From the NCBI GenBank assembly GCA_900756605.1, contig CAAEKX010000262.1, forward strand, positions 1 through 6,851: a DNA stretch of 6,851 nt, in the 5' to 3' direction. Under the pieces are notes generated by a model. That model did not search any database. It had not been told where the DNA came from and saw only the letters and a program-made list of their open reading frames with translations. Below are positions 6,481-6,851 of this stretch, piece after piece; position 1 is the first letter of the stretch, and each line of letters begins with the position of its first letter. The translations under genes and the position numbers were made by a program. The stretch comes from Coriobacteriia bacterium (GTDB lineage: Bacteria; Actinomycetota; Coriobacteriia; Coriobacteriales; QAMH01).

Positions 6481-6509
6481 AGCATAACGAAACGTCACGT
6501 CTCTGGCAA
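6481..6509 (-). promoter_or_regulatory. Sigma-70-type promoter of the acpP operon
   Basis: On the minus strand, TTGCCA (6504-6509; five of six to TTGACA) is followed by an exact 17-bp spacer and TATGCT (6481-6486; four of six to TATAAT, including the key TA and final T). Transcription would start near 6474, giving a short leader of about 15 nt that holds the SD. It lies in the gap after truA, so acpP has its own promoter. The spacer is almost filled by an inverted repeat (separate entry). Confidence 0.7.
6489..6503. repeat. Inverted repeat in the acpP promoter spacer, candidate operator
   Basis: The plus-strand sequence gaaacgtcacgtctc is a 15-bp dyad centred on 6496, with six of seven base pairs complementary and a core of ACGT-C-ACGT. 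It lies wholly between the -35 and -10 hexamers, where a bound protein would block RNA polymerase. A short dyad like this can occur by chance, so the operator role is inference. Confidence 0.4.
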
Positions 6510-6529
6510 CGGGGGATGAGACGCGTTGC

Positions 6530-6850
6530 TCAGTAGTTCACATGCCAGAAGGTGAGGCCACAGGCGGGAGCAGTCTCGCCCGCAGCGCCACGATCGCAAG
6601 CCCCGAGCACCTCGGCAACCCAATCGGGGGCGCGATGTCCGGCGCCCACCTGCACGAGCGTGCCGACGATGGTACGCACCATCGAATGCAAGAAGGCGTT
6701 GCCGATGACCTTTATCACGAGGCATTCCTCCCCCATCTGTTCCTCGACCTCGATGGATACCTCGTTCACGCAGCGCATGGTTGTCTTACCTTCGGCACTT
6801 GCCGCTTTGCAAAAGGACTTGAAGTCATGCTCGCCAATGAGACGAGCAGC
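6530..6850 (-). CDS. truA: tRNA pseudouridine synthase A, C-terminal 106 residues (partial)
   Basis: The frame is open from the window edge to the TGA at 6530-6532. It reads AARLIGEHDFKSFC at its start, the TruA G-x-HDF-x-x-F segment, followed by GNAFLHSMVRTIVGTL (the conserved FxxxMVR-IVGTL core), VGAGHRAP, and the typical ending GETAPACGLTFWHVNY. TruA converts uridines 38, 39 and 40 in the tRNA anticodon stem to pseudouridine. The catalytic aspartate lies in the N-terminal half, outside the window (full length about 245-270 aa). The gene ends 70 bp before acpP. No clear terminator hairpin is visible in that gap, so read-through into acpP is possible in addition to acpP's own promoter. A methionine at 6778 is internal, not the start. 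Confidence 0.95.
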   Translation of the reverse strand, partial: AARLIGEHDFKSFCKAASAEGKTTMRCVNEVSIEVEEQMGEECLVIKVIGNAFLHSMVRTIVGTLVQVGAGHRAPDWVAEVLGACDRGAAGETAPACGLTFWHVNY

Positions 6851-6851
6851 A

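Noticed and set aside
6460..6498. A longer start for the acyl carrier protein at 6498
   Set aside because: The extra 13 residues cross the promoter -10 and the SD, and do not resemble an ACP. The start at 6459 has an excellent SD.
1..6851. CRISPR array, insertion sequence, prophage or defence island
   Set aside because: No regularly spaced repeats, transposase or integrase motifs, tRNA-associated direct repeats or toxin-antitoxin pairs were seen. AddAB is a housekeeping repair complex here.

Overview
This is an ordinary-looking chromosomal window of a moderately high-GC bacterium. It is densely coded, with gaps of 100 bp or less. My best guess is an actinobacterium of the Coriobacteriia type (gut-associated), because the GC content is high, an AddAB-type nuclease-helicase pair is present, Shine-Dalgarno sites resemble those of Firmicutes, and one membrane zinc-ribbon protein is of a kind I associate with Firmicutes. 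There is no rRNA or marker gene, so the lineage is an inference.

Right to left on the minus strand, the window opens inside the 3' part of truA (tRNA pseudouridine synthase). After a 70-bp gap holding a convincing sigma-70-type promoter comes a three-gene block reading leftward: an acyl carrier protein (start 6459, strong SD), a two-TM membrane protein ending in a zinc ribbon, and a four-TM membrane protein. The gaps inside this block are only 3 and 9 bp, so it looks like one operon. It ends tail to tail with maf (plus strand, 4654-5259), and the two coding regions overlap by 66 bp.

A 100-bp divergent intergenic region separates maf from a second minus-strand operon: a HAD-family phosphatase of the phosphoglycolate phosphatase type (gph-like), then addB (12-bp gap), then addA (TGATG overlap, running off the left edge of the window). 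AddB and AddA together should form the helicase-nuclease that processes double-strand DNA ends for RecA-dependent repair. Phosphoglycolate phosphatases can clear 2-phosphoglycolate released when damaged DNA ends are repaired, and Maf hydrolyses nucleotides, so a loose DNA-maintenance and house-cleaning theme runs through the left two thirds. That link is inference from neighbourhood.

I found no mobile element, CRISPR array, tRNA, rRNA or phage gene, and no clear case for a new defence or biosynthetic system. The points most worth a second look are the small ACP and membrane-protein operon with a near-perfect dyad inside its promoter, the zinc-ribbon membrane protein of unknown function, the Walker-A-less AddB, and the 3' overlap of maf with its convergent neighbour.
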